Below are positions 54,401-62,349 of a stretch of DNA of 64,000 nt, piece after piece. Position numbers and translations under genes: made by a program. The notes beneath the pieces were generated by a model. The model was given only the letters and a program-made list of their open reading frames with translations, was not told the origin of the DNA and did no database searches. The DNA is taken from positions 1,178,001 through 1,242,000 of the forward strand of contig NZ_CP041783.1 of assembly GCF_007567505.1 (NCBI RefSeq), read 5' to 3'. Within the stretch, counting starts at the first letter, position 1; each line of letters starts with the position of its first letter. This DNA is from Shewanella donghaensis (GTDB lineage: Bacteria > Pseudomonadota > Gammaproteobacteria > Enterobacterales > Shewanellaceae).

Positions 54401-54556
54401 AAGCTCGGAGATCTTGCGCAACAACGTGCAAAAGCGGTGAAAACCTACCTTGTTGAACAAGCAATGATAGAACCAAGCAGAATATTTTTACTTGAAAGCC
54501 GAGTTCATATGGATCAAACCGATGCGCTGGCGACATTAACGCTAGATGCTAATTAG
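51413..54556 (+). CDS. DUF748 (AsmA-like) envelope protein
   Basis: A 1047-residue protein with one N-terminal membrane anchor (VAITCSVLYLLFIILLGLIVPFIAI, about 22-46) and a very large periplasmic part. The first domain (LLGRQVSIEAIKVNPFSFELSIENINI) and the recurring short strand motif pattern are those of DUF748, related to AsmA/TamB-type bridge proteins. About 910-1047 contains QQRAKAVKTYLVEQ and SRIFLLESRV, reminiscent of an OmpA-like peptidoglycan-binding end. Low-complexity linkers rich in S, T, E, A occur near 385-405 and 600-650. Likely an inner-membrane-anchored envelope protein; its role is not known. Confidence 0.85.
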   Translation: MKSPLNTIKLAFSNRPRYQKVAITCSVLYLLFIILLGLIVPFIAIKQAPKSLSTLLGRQVSIEAIKVNPFSFELSIENINIAEADSTSPFVHINHVSTDIMVWQSIFNLDISLDYLTIDGTNLALTRFNSLSAKETSSKTPYAFNFSDILTTIAQNTTQQPESNPPQDNNEQAINLNINTFSFTNATLNVRDDVTDTSLSYDNIKATLEQFSTAAQLNTSPESNKFSFTLDDNQTGKVALNGQIQLDPLVLNGQLDVNTLSATPYWNLVDSLFEATLTSADINLHAEFSLNQASKEQPIETTLANTRFSIEHINAKDSHRNIASIGLIALDGINVSTSQRELLIDELQTNNADFWLTVEPEKINLVKLFSPRLEQLADILGMNHNEDKATSSDKATENKTHSTTEASPWLVTLNKLTLSEYKIEATESVANKVENYWLLSGLTFSSEQIKSDLSVPINYQFGVDINNQSRFDSTGVFDANMVTLEADIDYNNVNLVKLQPYISPFMNITLESGLFHTKGHVSADAEDKLVYNGEASVIDLKIKDNLIKQPLLNWQAMTINELIFDKTAKSLSIDQILFDTLFSRLIISEDRSTNIADLIVTPKQSHEGQDAADKSPQESPDVATQITTATNAAEAETATESESFKLSINKIAFKDSSAFFADNSLTPNFASGIEQLNGEITQLSTNPDTRASVDLAGKIDKYAPVTLKGDLNPLLANPYLDLNLAFNKVELTSINPYSGTYAGYYIDKGQLSLALKYQLEDNQLVGSNHLVIDQLKLGKPTDSSLATSLPITLAIALLQDRHGVIDLGVDVDGDLDSPSFSIGSIVMTAITNVITKAITAPFSLLAGLVGGDEEMDKVSFEFGEAVINDEQQTTLSTLANALNDRPLLMLNVKGGVNLASDQQALQVKTLHAKLAEIAQLPIESLPADLSASNYPQQGALAEALVVLYQTELQLDPLLIQQTIKQENPEITQEDLQTRWYIALYNFTVNNQNITEAKLGDLAQQRAKAVKTYLVEQAMIEPSRIFLLESRVHMDQTDALATLTLDAN

Positions 54557-54626
54557 TGCGTGTATCAACAAAAGCACACTGAACCTAACCTTAGGATTAA
54601 AACAGCTATATAACAGAGCTGTTATC

Positions 54627-54642
54627 TGTGATAAACATCACG
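54627..54642. promoter_or_regulatory. CRP-like site upstream of thioredoxin-fold gene
   Basis: TGTGATAAACATCACG matches the TGTGA-N6-TCACA consensus at nine of ten conserved bases. It ends 90 bp upstream of the gene at 54733. A small inverted repeat (AACAGCT / AGCTGTT, 54601-54623) lies just before it. Confidence 0.5.
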
Positions 54643-54732
54643 TAAACTATGGCAAATTCAAATGCTGATAACTTTCAGCATCCATGTTGTAAATGATTAA
54701 ATCATTAAAAACTGATACTTAAAGGAAGTTGT

Positions 54733-55089
54733 ATGTTTGTCATTCGTTGGATTCTTGGCCGTATAATCTTATTACTTAACTTTGTGTTCCCTCCAAAGAA
54801 GCTACAACGCCCGATTGCAGAACAGGCTAAAGTCGATGAACAAACAAAATCATTAGCACTATATCAATATGCTGCCTGCCCTTTTTGCGTCAAAGTTCGT
54901 CGTGCTATTCGCAGTCAAGGTTTAAACATCACCACTGTTGATGCAAAACAAGAAACCAATAAGCAACAACTTGTTAGCGAAGGCGGTCATTTAAAAGTCC
55001 CTTGTTTGAAAATTGAAAAAGATGGTCAGACACAATGGATGTATGAATCAGGTGATATCATTGCTTATTTGTCAAAAAAATACGCATAA
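54733..55089 (+). CDS. Membrane-anchored glutaredoxin/GST N-terminal domain protein
   Basis: A 118-residue protein with an N-terminal membrane helix (IRWILGRIILLLNFVFP) followed by a thioredoxin-fold domain. The redox motif is CPFC (C49-C52), with the cis-proline region LKVPCLKI and the ending YESGDIIAYLSKKYA typical of glutaredoxin-like GST N-terminal domains. AAGGAAG precedes the ATG. Probably faces the cytoplasm as a membrane-tethered oxidoreductase. A CRP-like site lies upstream. Confidence 0.88.
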   Translation: MFVIRWILGRIILLLNFVFPPKKLQRPIAEQAKVDEQTKSLALYQYAACPFCVKVRRAIRSQGLNITTVDAKQETNKQQLVSEGGHLKVPCLKIEKDGQTQWMYESGDIIAYLSKKYA

Positions 55090-55340
55090 AGAGCCGTGCT
55101 AATACAGAACTTTACTAATTCAAGAATGTTACTGATAAAGAGTGCTGCGAATAAACACGAGTATGACTTGACAGGTTACTGGCTGTAGAAGTGCTAAGCC
55201 AGTAGCGTCAATTTAACCGTGAAGCATGACCGACCATTTTTATCACTACGGAATAAAAAGGTTAATAGATAACTGCAACTAGAACGTGTCATTTTTGTAT
55301 TAATGACCTAAAAAATAAAGCAGTCAAAAGGATAAAAACA

Positions 55341-55796
55341 GTGCTCAAACCTTCATTACTGTTTACCTGTTTAATATTACTATCTGCGTGTGCTGCAAAA
55401 GCCCCAGACCCTGAGTTATTTGCTGGTAAATATCGAGACACATTTTCTACCTCCATCAAGGGTGATGGCATAAAGCTATTTACCTATAGAGCCAAAGTAG
55501 CCGGAGCGACCGATCGTGGTATTGAAGATCCATTACCTCACCAACAACGAGTTAACCGTCGTAAGCAAGATGCCCGTAGCTACGCTATAGAGCAAGAACG
55601 CCGAGCAGACTTCTTAGAAATGTGGAGCCTTCAGGTCGATATGGGATTAAATAAAACCCTTGATATGAACGGATACTGCAAGGAAGGCTATATGATTTTA
55701 CATCGCAATGTCAGTGAAGGCAGAGGCGAAATTCGTGGCGAATGTAATGATGGCGCCACAGAAGAAGACAAACTGAAGTTTAATCGTAATTATTAA
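55341..55796 (+). CDS. Small lipoprotein, unknown
   Basis: A 151-residue lipoprotein: MLKPSLLFTCLILLSACAAK with lipobox LSAC. GTG start supported by AAGGAT seven bases upstream. The mature part is basic and polar (QQRVNRRKQDARSYAIEQERRADF) with two cysteines near the end (GYCKEGY, GECNDG) that could form a disulfide. No family recognised. Confidence 0.72.
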   Translation: MLKPSLLFTCLILLSACAAKAPDPELFAGKYRDTFSTSIKGDGIKLFTYRAKVAGATDRGIEDPLPHQQRVNRRKQDARSYAIEQERRADFLEMWSLQVDMGLNKTLDMNGYCKEGYMILHRNVSEGRGEIRGECNDGATEEDKLKFNRNY

Positions 55797-55991
55797 CAAA
55801 AATGTTGTGGGATTGATAAGAATGCCCCTAAGAAGCGCATTAGATCAATAAATAACACAGTTAAGCTATATACACATAGTAGTTTAAGCTAAACTTAGCG
55901 TATTCGATATATTTAGCTATTTCACTTATCAGCTAATTTTATTTTCAAAATCGTGTCCTTGTGGCACTGTTTAAAAGAGTTACAAAGTCTC

Positions 55992-56189
55992 ATGAACAGA
56001 AAACAACTGATGATTAAGAAGACCGCGAAGCGGGCTAAAGCAAGACTAAACAAAATTAACCCAGATAATCCAGAGAAGAACCCAAAAGTTGGCTATATCT
56101 CTAAGGCTGTTCGAGAAAAAATGGCGTTAGAAGAAGAGCAAAAAAAAATCGCTGCGGAAGCTGAATCAACAGAAGAACAAGCTGAGTAA
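55992..56189 (+). CDS. DUF2986 small basic protein
   Basis: A 65-residue protein. Start MNRKQLMIKKTAKRAKARLNK, then KNPKVGYISKAVREKMALEEEQKK and an acidic tail. This is the DUF2986 pattern of short, highly basic proteins in Shewanella and Vibrio relatives. The ATG at 55992 matches the family start; an in-frame GTG at 55953 would add 13 residues. Ribosome site weak. Function unknown. Confidence 0.78.
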   Translation: MNRKQLMIKKTAKRAKARLNKINPDNPEKNPKVGYISKAVREKMALEEEQKKIAAEAESTEEQAE

Positions 56190-56227
56190 CAGGCTTACTT
56201 ATCTGAATTCACATGTCATCGCTTTCG

Positions 56228-56266
56228 AAAAAGCCCTCTACACATTCATAGTGTAGAGGGCTTTTT
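56228..56266. terminator. Bidirectional terminator after the DUF2986 gene
   Basis: GCCCTCTACAC / GTGTAGAGGGC 11-bp stem with a seven-base loop, flanked by A5 and T5. Serves the DUF2986 gene and the minus-strand MATE gene. Confidence 0.92.
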
Positions 56267-56354
56267 AGTCTCTATTAGATTAGCTTGATATTTCAGGTTA
56301 ATTAGCTTTCACCGTTCAAATAACAGAGCAGCGAATAGTAAACTAACAGTACAG

Positions 56355-57869
56355 CTACTTATCCTTTTTACTCGATACAGGATTATCTAAATCCCCATCC
56401 CTGATTATCTCTTCACAAAGTGGTTCTTCATTCAATTGTGCTAATTGAATGTATGATGAAGACTGCGGTGATGATGTTGGGCTCATCTCTAATTCAATAT
56501 CATCCTCTTCCGTTTTAGGCTCTGCTTGTTGCTGCGGCCCTTCAGACGCTGCACTGATTTTATCCACTAAACGATAACCCACCCATACACCGCCTATACC
56601 AAACAGTATTGAGCCTATACCCTGCCCAATAAGCACACCATAAACGCCTCCCATTTGAGCACCAAAATACACAAAAGGAATCGTGCCTAAAGTGGCTTTA
56701 CCCACATTGAAAAAGGTGGAATATTTCGGTTTACCTAAATTATTAAAGGTTGCATTGGAGACAAATAAAATACCGGAGAAAACAAAAAATATTGCAATGT
56801 ACTTACAGAAAAACAAAATTAAATCTGCAGCATCTCCCTGCATATCAAATGCTGAAACAATTAAATTACGTGAAAGAAATAATAGTAACGAAACAACGAC
56901 AACATAAACGGTACAAAACTGAATCGCTTTGGTTAGACTTTCTTTTACTCGGTCAAACTTTTGAGCTCCAAAATTTTGTCCAATAATAGGACCAACGGCA
57001 CCACTAAGCGCAAAAATCATCCCAAAACTGACGGGAATAAGTCGCCCAAGCACTGCCCAACCAGCAACATAACTGTCGCCAAAATCGGCAACCGCTTTAG
57101 TGACTACAGCATTACCAATCGGGGTAGCCACATTGGTTATCATCGCAGGTAAAGCAATAGAGAATACAGTACGGAAATCTTCAATAAAATGCTGTTTATT
57201 AAATTGACCTAGCATTTTGTGTTTAACAATAATTCCTCGAGCAGAAATCGTAAATACCGCAATACGGGCAAATACTGAAGCCACCGCAGCTCCCTCAATC
57301 CCCATACCTAGCGCAAAAATAAATATTGGATCTAATACTAAGTTAACGCCACCGCCGGCAAGCGTTGACATCATAGAGAGCTTGGCATCACCAATCGCTC
57401 TTAATGCGCCACCTAACGCCATAGCCAAACAAATGAAAGGCAATGATGGCACCAGTATTGTTAAATAGCTTTCAGCAAGCACAGCGGTCTGACCCGTTGC
57501 ACCAATTAACGCTAATAATTCAGGGATAAAAATAAACACCACAATCGCAACGATAATACTGGTCATTAGCGAAATTAAAGCACTGTTTAACAACATCCGT
57601 TTAGCAAGCACCATATTCTTGGCGCCCACTGCGCGAGAAACAAGTGCACCTAATGCGATTGAAAGACCAATACCTATTGATGTCGTAAAAAATGAAATGG
57701 CACCTGCATAACCTACTGCCGCAGCCAGCTCTATCTCACCTAACAAACTTAAAAAGAAAATATCCAGTAAATCGACGACAAACAGTGCAGAAATCCCCAC
57801 TGCGGCAGTGGAGCTCATGACTAGAATGTGTCGTAATATCGGTCCCTGAACAAACTTAGCTTCGGTCAT
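56355..57869 (-). CDS. MATE-family efflux transporter
   Basis: A 504-residue transporter with twelve predicted membrane helices in two MatE repeats (GPILRHILVMSSTAAVGIS at the start, GWAVLGRLIPVSFGMIFALSGAVGPIIGQNFGAQ in the second half). These use Na+ or H+ to expel drugs or other cations. The C-terminal 55 residues are an unusual acidic and Ser/Gln-rich cytoplasmic tail (TEEDDIELEMSPTSSPQSSS). Its ATG overlaps the stop of the K+ channel gene by 4 bp. Substrate unknown. Confidence 0.9.
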   Translation of the reverse strand: MTEAKFVQGPILRHILVMSSTAAVGISALFVVDLLDIFFLSLLGEIELAAAVGYAGAISFFTTSIGIGLSIALGALVSRAVGAKNMVLAKRMLLNSALISLMTSIIVAIVVFIFIPELLALIGATGQTAVLAESYLTILVPSLPFICLAMALGGALRAIGDAKLSMMSTLAGGGVNLVLDPIFIFALGMGIEGAAVASVFARIAVFTISARGIIVKHKMLGQFNKQHFIEDFRTVFSIALPAMITNVATPIGNAVVTKAVADFGDSYVAGWAVLGRLIPVSFGMIFALSGAVGPIIGQNFGAQKFDRVKESLTKAIQFCTVYVVVVSLLLFLSRNLIVSAFDMQGDAADLILFFCKYIAIFFVFSGILFVSNATFNNLGKPKYSTFFNVGKATLGTIPFVYFGAQMGGVYGVLIGQGIGSILFGIGGVWVGYRLVDKISAASEGPQQQAEPKTEEDDIELEMSPTSSPQSSSYIQLAQLNEEPLCEEIIRDGDLDNPVSSKKDK

Positions 57870-58726
57870 GATTTCCCTTCTGGACTTGGACTTTCAAACT
57901 GACTACCACAGTGATGGCAATATTGGGCTTGTAAAACATGGCCTCGACCACCGCAATTACTGCACTTAATTAAATTACGACTTAAATCTCGTTCGGCGAC
58001 CATTTCATGTGAAATTTCAGCGGTCAAAATACCTGTTGGAATCGCAATAATTGAATAACCGATTAACATTGTCAGTGAAGCAATAGCTTGGCCTAAATTG
58101 GTTTGAGGCGTAATGTCACCGTAACCCACTGTCGTGATAGTCACGATAGTCCAATACATGGATTTTGGAATAGAAGTAAAGCCATTATTAGGCCCTTCGA
58201 CAACGTACATTACGACACTGAGCGCCATGATGATCAAACTGACTGAAAAGAAGAAGATAAATACTTTTCTGCGAGATTGAACCATCGCTTTTAGTAGTAA
58301 GTTACCTTCACTTAAATAGCGTAATAACTTGAGCACTCTGAATATTCTAAAGAGACGTAAAATTCTGAATGCCAGTGCAACATTAGCCCCTGGAATTAAC
58401 AATGCCAAAAAGCTCGGTAAAATAGCCAGTAAGTCCACCACGCCGTAAAAGCTACGCATATAAGATAAGCGGTTTAGCGAACTATATACTCTGAGTAAAT
58501 ATTCAATGGTAAATAACCATGTAAAACACCATTCAGCATAGTAAATAGCTCTGCCATATTCGGCATGAATACTTTCTATAGTATCAATGGATATAAGCAA
58601 CACGCTTAATAAGATACAAACGATAAGGACGATATCAAACCATTTACCTAAACGGGTTTCTGTTCCAAAAATAATTGTCCGGGTTTGCTTTTTAAACGCC
58701 GAATCTTGTTTCTCTTCTAAAGTCAT
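57866..58726 (-). CDS. Voltage-gated K+ channel with zinc-ribbon tail
   Basis: A 286-residue Kv-type ion channel. It has six membrane helices with an S4 sensor of regularly spaced arginines (R121, R124, R127, R130 in RILRLFRIFRVLKLL), and the selectivity filter TVGYGD at 199-204. The C-terminus has a zinc-ribbon pattern (CSNCGGRGH, CHHCG: cysteines 255, 258, 270, 273), less usual than the typical channel end. First gene of a two-gene operon with the MATE transporter. Whether the two work together is unknown. Confidence 0.92.
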   Translation of the reverse strand: MTLEEKQDSAFKKQTRTIIFGTETRLGKWFDIVLIVCILLSVLLISIDTIESIHAEYGRAIYYAEWCFTWLFTIEYLLRVYSSLNRLSYMRSFYGVVDLLAILPSFLALLIPGANVALAFRILRLFRIFRVLKLLRYLSEGNLLLKAMVQSRRKVFIFFFSVSLIIMALSVVMYVVEGPNNGFTSIPKSMYWTIVTITTVGYGDITPQTNLGQAIASLTMLIGYSIIAIPTGILTAEISHEMVAERDLSRNLIKCSNCGGRGHVLQAQYCHHCGSQFESPSPEGKS

Positions 58727-58765
58727 TCTCTACTCAACAAATGCAATTGAATTTAATGCCGCGTG

Positions 58766-58791
58766 AATGATAAAAGTAAGGTATTATCATT
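58766..58791. promoter_or_regulatory. Dyad between K+ channel and L,D-transpeptidase genes
   Basis: AATGATAA / TTATCATT perfect 8-bp arms with a ten-base spacer, in the 167-bp divergent region. It may be an operator for either gene. Confidence 0.4.
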
Positions 58792-58893
58792 TTTAATATT
58801 TCAGTTTTAGCTTTTCTAAAGCTATGAACTGTTACTCATGTTAACACTATTAACACAAAACAAATTAGAAAATCCTGCTTTTATGGAGTCTGC

Positions 58894-59400
58894 ATGCGGT
58901 TGGTTAAATACCTTATTTTTATCATCATTTTTTTCGCTACCACAGCTTTTGCTTCAACAGCTCAACTCTCAAAATCAAAAGTTGATCTGGTTGTTGTCAA
59001 TAAATCTGAATCTAAGATGTCTATTTATTATCAAGGTAAAGTATTAAAAACCTACCAAATTGCAATGGGAGATGCCCCTAAAGGACACAAACTAAAAGAA
59101 GGCGACCAACGAACTCCACAAGGCCGTTATATTTTAGATTACAAAAAGTCTGACAGCGCTTTTTATAAATCAATTCATATATCTTACCCTAACGAAGAAG
59201 ATAAACTCCGTGCTAATGCTTTAGGTGTCAGCCCTGGTGGAATGATTATGATCCACGGAGAGAACCCAAATTCGCCATTAACACCAAGACAAGCTCAACA
59301 ATACAATTGGACCAATGGCTGTATTGCAGTAACTAATAAAGAGATGGATGAACTGTGGCGCGTTATTGAAGAAGGTACGCCAATAGAAATTTGGCCTTAA
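58894..59400 (+). CDS. L,D-transpeptidase family protein
   Basis: A 168-residue exported protein with signal peptide MRLVKYLIFIIIFFATTAFA and a YkuD domain. The catalytic set is H121 in MIHGENP and C143 in NGCIAVTNKE. Such enzymes cross-link or trim peptidoglycan or attach lipoprotein; small members like this (DpaA/YafK-like) may act as amidases. GGAG lies five bases ahead of the ATG. The neighbouring YecM gene follows 117 bp downstream. Confidence 0.88.
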   Translation: MRLVKYLIFIIIFFATTAFASTAQLSKSKVDLVVVNKSESKMSIYYQGKVLKTYQIAMGDAPKGHKLKEGDQRTPQGRYILDYKKSDSAFYKSIHISYPNEEDKLRANALGVSPGGMIMIHGENPNSPLTPRQAQQYNWTNGCIAVTNKEMDELWRVIEEGTPIEIWP

Positions 59401-59532
59401 CCTTTCCCTTATTAACACACATCGAATGACTTCTTCTTATATTTTAGACTGCTTATATCAAGTTAGTAGCCTTGTTCAGGCTCGATTTCCTATCGAATTT
59501 TAATGTTATATTTCTAATTGTGGATTGATGAA

Positions 59533-60093
59533 ATGAATTACCCCTTATTAATACAAACCTGGCCTGACTTTAGTGACCGCATTCAAACCTTTATTAACCG
59601 TCTAGGCTTGGACAAGCTAGCACTCACTTGTGATCACTGTGCCTTACGCGTTAACGATAAAACCTCAGCTGAAAAGTTAGCTGAGCAATTTAGCCAACAC
59701 GGTGAAATCATTTCAAATAACATGATTAATGGCCGCCCAATATTAATCATCAAACTGCGACAACCACTGCGACTGAATAACCAAGATATTTATTGTGTCG
59801 AATTGCCATTCCCATCTGAAAAGCAATATCCGGTAGAAGGCTGGGAACATATAGAATTAGTTTTCCCGTCAACAGCGCAAACCTGTGAACAGTTAGTCAG
59901 TGAGCTGATAGAACAAGTTCCAAGTCTCGCTGCCATAATTGCAGGCTCTACTGATATCAAAACAAAACAAAGCTCACCTAAGGGCGATAATGAACGTTTA
60001 GCTAATCCGACAATTGCATTTAAAACAAATGGAATTTGTGTGAAAGTTCATCCTCTGGGTATTGAAACTATCATTGCGAGTGAACAAGGTTAA
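59533..60093 (+). CDS. yecM: VOC-like protein YecM
   Basis: A 186-residue protein with the YecM signature: TCDHCALRVNDKTSAEKL at the start, NGRPILIIKLRQPLRL, CVELPFPSEKQYPVEGWEHIE and FKTNGICVKVHPLGIETII at the end, giving potential metal ligands His and Glu in a VOC fold. The ATG at 59533 is taken; a TTG at 59518 is possible. Function unknown, possibly isomerase- or metal-enzyme-like. Confidence 0.9.
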   Translation: MNYPLLIQTWPDFSDRIQTFINRLGLDKLALTCDHCALRVNDKTSAEKLAEQFSQHGEIISNNMINGRPILIIKLRQPLRLNNQDIYCVELPFPSEKQYPVEGWEHIELVFPSTAQTCEQLVSELIEQVPSLAAIIAGSTDIKTKQSSPKGDNERLANPTIAFKTNGICVKVHPLGIETIIASEQG

Positions 60094-60201
60094 TATTAGT
60101 CTTAAGAATTCTCTACATGCCAGTAATTGATAAAAGTGTAGCGCATGTAGAGTAAAGCAGTTTTGAATAGTTGATGTAGAAACTATCGTCAATTTTTCAA
60201 T

Positions 60202-60230
60202 AAAAAAGCCGTTATCAATATAACGGCTTT
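60202..60230 (-). terminator. Terminator of the M23 peptidase transcript
   Basis: AAAGCCGTTAT / ATAACGGCTTT stem with CAAT loop. On the minus strand a run of six T follows. It lies about 90 bp beyond the M23 gene stop and also between convergent genes. Confidence 0.85.
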
Positions 60231-60264
60231 GAAAATCAATTTACTTCTGGAAGCTTAACTCTCG

Positions 60265-60317
60265 ACTAAAAGCTCTTAACTAAAGCTTTTAACTAAAGCT
60301 CTTAGCTAAAAATTAAG
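60265..60317. repeat. 13-bp tandem repeat near the M23 gene end
   Basis: Three adjacent near-identical units ACTAAAAGCTCTTA, ACTAAAGCTTTTA and ACTAAAGCTCTTA (60265-60304), then a degenerate GCTAAAAATTA. The array sits between the M23 peptidase stop and its terminator, so it lies in the 3' untranslated part of that transcript. Confidence 0.85.
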
Positions 60318-60319
60318 GT

Positions 60320-61204
60320 CTACTTTGCAGCTTTTTCAGCGGCCAGTACACTTTTCATTGAGGGCACAATAGAAACTGGGTCTAAGCGCATTTGAAACCA
60401 ATTCAAACGCCAGTCGAGATGAGGCCCCGTAACACGGCCTGTTGCACCAATTTCAGCTAATGCTTGTCCTTGAGTAACAACATCACCCTCTTTCGCATAA
60501 AGCTTACTCAAGTGTAAAAAAGTAGAATTGATACCATACCCATGGTCAATAATCAGTGTTCCACCAGAATAAAACATATCTGGAACTGCCAAAGTAATCA
60601 CCCCATCTGCTGGCGATACAACAACGGTTCCAGTGGGTCTTGCCACATCAACACCGTAATGGGGATTGCCAGGTTTGCCGTTATAAACTCGCTGGCTGCC
60701 ATAAACACCAGAGATTCTGCCTGTTACAGGCCAGATAAAATCTTGCATGAAAGCACTTTGCTCACTAAAGGTGTTTCGGGCCGAACGAGTTTGTTTTGAG
60801 TCTTGGGCGGCGCGAGCTTGAGCAACAGGATCGGGTTTCATGATCTTTTTGCTAATACCAGTAACCCGATCGATTTTGTATTCTCGTGTGGCAATTTTAA
60901 GTGGTTTAAACTCTGTTAGACCGTCTGGATAAGTTACTGCTAACATTTGCTCGGTATTGCCTTCACGGGCAAAGCCGATAGCAAATTGGCCATCCTTATT
61001 CACTTTTACGACTTGATCATCCAGTTTTACACTACTGCCAGCAGGAACAGAACCACGCACTAAAGCGCCCTGTTCTAATTTCCCTTGCAAGTTAATAGCT
61101 GCAACACTGTTAAAAGACGTTAGCGTCAACACAAGCAGTGCGGATGCTTTTAATACATTTGCTTCTTTTAAGTTTTTTACTAATTTTGGTACGTTGAAAA
61201 ACAT
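60320..61204 (-). CDS. M23-family LytM-type peptidase
   Basis: A 294-residue exported peptidoglycan hydrolase with a signal peptide (residues about 18-36), a beta-sandwich region and a C-terminal LytM domain. Zinc and catalytic ligands are present: H182 and D186 in HYGVD, H231 in FLHLSK and H262 in GPHLDWRL. This fits active endopeptidases rather than the degenerate NlpD/EnvC type. The gene starts 51 bp downstream of the QueD-like gene on the same strand, so the two may be co-transcribed. Confidence 0.9.
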   Translation of the reverse strand: MFFNVPKLVKNLKEANVLKASALLVLTLTSFNSVAAINLQGKLEQGALVRGSVPAGSSVKLDDQVVKVNKDGQFAIGFAREGNTEQMLAVTYPDGLTEFKPLKIATREYKIDRVTGISKKIMKPDPVAQARAAQDSKQTRSARNTFSEQSAFMQDFIWPVTGRISGVYGSQRVYNGKPGNPHYGVDVARPTGTVVVSPADGVITLAVPDMFYSGGTLIIDHGYGINSTFLHLSKLYAKEGDVVTQGQALAEIGATGRVTGPHLDWRLNWFQMRLDPVSIVPSMKSVLAAEKAAK

Positions 61205-61255
61205 ATCAATAACCTTGTCCCTTTGGTCGATTGCAGTGGCAGCTGCAATCAGTGT

Positions 61256-62125
61256 CTATTTAACCGCAATAGCGCCTTTACCGACACCTTCAAAAGCAAT
61301 CACTTTGAACTCTGAACCTGGTGTTTTTTCAGCCATGGTTTCAGCAACAAATTGTGCTAACAACTCTACTGTTGTGTCATGTGGAATGATGTCACAATTA
61401 CCTTTTGGCATTGCTAATTGAAAGTCACCCTGGGGCGCTTGGTAGTGAAAACCGATATGGGTATCGTCTGAAATGTCAGTTTGTGCTGAAAGTGTCAAGC
61501 TTTGACAAGAGACAATATCTTCTTCACTACCTAGATATATATCTTGCCATCTATCAGCCCAATATTGATCCCATTGAGGCGCCGCTATTCCATTTTCGAA
61601 TACGGTAATGGGGCTACGATGTCCGTGGGCAATACGCTGACAGTTACCATCATGTTTTCTTAACCCATGAGTGTAATGATAAAAAGGGCTTTCAAGTACT
61701 TCTGTACGTAAGGTGAGACTAATACCCTGAACATTTTCAGGTAGCGCTTTACGTAGAGCTTTAATCAGGAATGAATTCACACTATCGAAATCAATGACTT
61801 CTGTAGGAATAAGTGCAAATGCTTGTGATGGACAAGCGAGATGTATGTCACCTTGCTGACTGGTGAAATCCATCCAAACTCGATCGCCTTGTTGCTGCCA
61901 ACGTACATCACTACATGCTGTAGGCACTAATAAGCGGTGATCTGCAACATCATCTATGGTGCTTTTAATGGTCTTCTTAACTTTAGAAAAATCGAGCACC
62001 ATATTTTGCTCGTCCAAGCCGCCGTCTAATAATACATCGACAATCCAGCTCTCACCGACCATGCCTCTAATTGGACATAAGTAAGAAAAATCTATCACAG
62101 TTAAATCTTTAACAAATAGTTGCAT
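61256..62125 (-). CDS. Two-domain 6-carboxytetrahydropterin-synthase-like protein
   Basis: A 289-residue protein that appears to consist of two PTPS/QueD-like halves. The first half (FSYLCPIRGMVGESWIVDVLLDGG, MVLDFSKVKKTI, VADHRLLVPT, IPTEVIDFDSVNSFL) keeps the DF and DH-type segments but lacks the HGH metal motif. The second half has FYHYTHGLRKHDGNCQRIAHGHRS, with the HGH and a Cys four residues ahead, then DTTVELLAQFVAETM. Single-domain QueD is about 120 residues. Whether it is active in queuosine or a related pterin pathway is uncertain. The gene precedes the M23 gene by 51 bp. Confidence 0.82.
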   Translation of the reverse strand: MQLFVKDLTVIDFSYLCPIRGMVGESWIVDVLLDGGLDEQNMVLDFSKVKKTIKSTIDDVADHRLLVPTACSDVRWQQQGDRVWMDFTSQQGDIHLACPSQAFALIPTEVIDFDSVNSFLIKALRKALPENVQGISLTLRTEVLESPFYHYTHGLRKHDGNCQRIAHGHRSPITVFENGIAAPQWDQYWADRWQDIYLGSEEDIVSCQSLTLSAQTDISDDTHIGFHYQAPQGDFQLAMPKGNCDIIPHDTTVELLAQFVAETMAEKTPGSEFKVIAFEGVGKGAIAVK

Positions 62126-62312
62126 TCAAGCTCCTAGACAGAAAAACAGTCCGTCTCATTTAAAGTGTCCCGAATAGCGATGGCCAATGGGATCAAAAAT
62201 TCAACGCTATTCTAAACAAAAGCGAGGCTAGGAGCGAGCAAACAAAACAGATAACTCAAAAAACACCTTAATGGCTTTGATTAGGTAGTTTATAAGTCAG
62301 TTTGTTACATAG

Positions 62313-62336
62313 TTTGCTAGATTGTTTGCTAGATTG
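62313..62336. repeat. 12-bp exact tandem duplication
   Basis: TTTGCTAGATTG occurs twice head to tail in the 224-bp spacer between the QueD-like and baeR genes, ending 13 bp after the baeR stop. An inverted repeat (GAATAGCG / CGCTATTC) is also seen in that spacer. No gene is supported there. Confidence 0.85.
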
Positions 62337-62349
62337 TCGATTTACAAAA

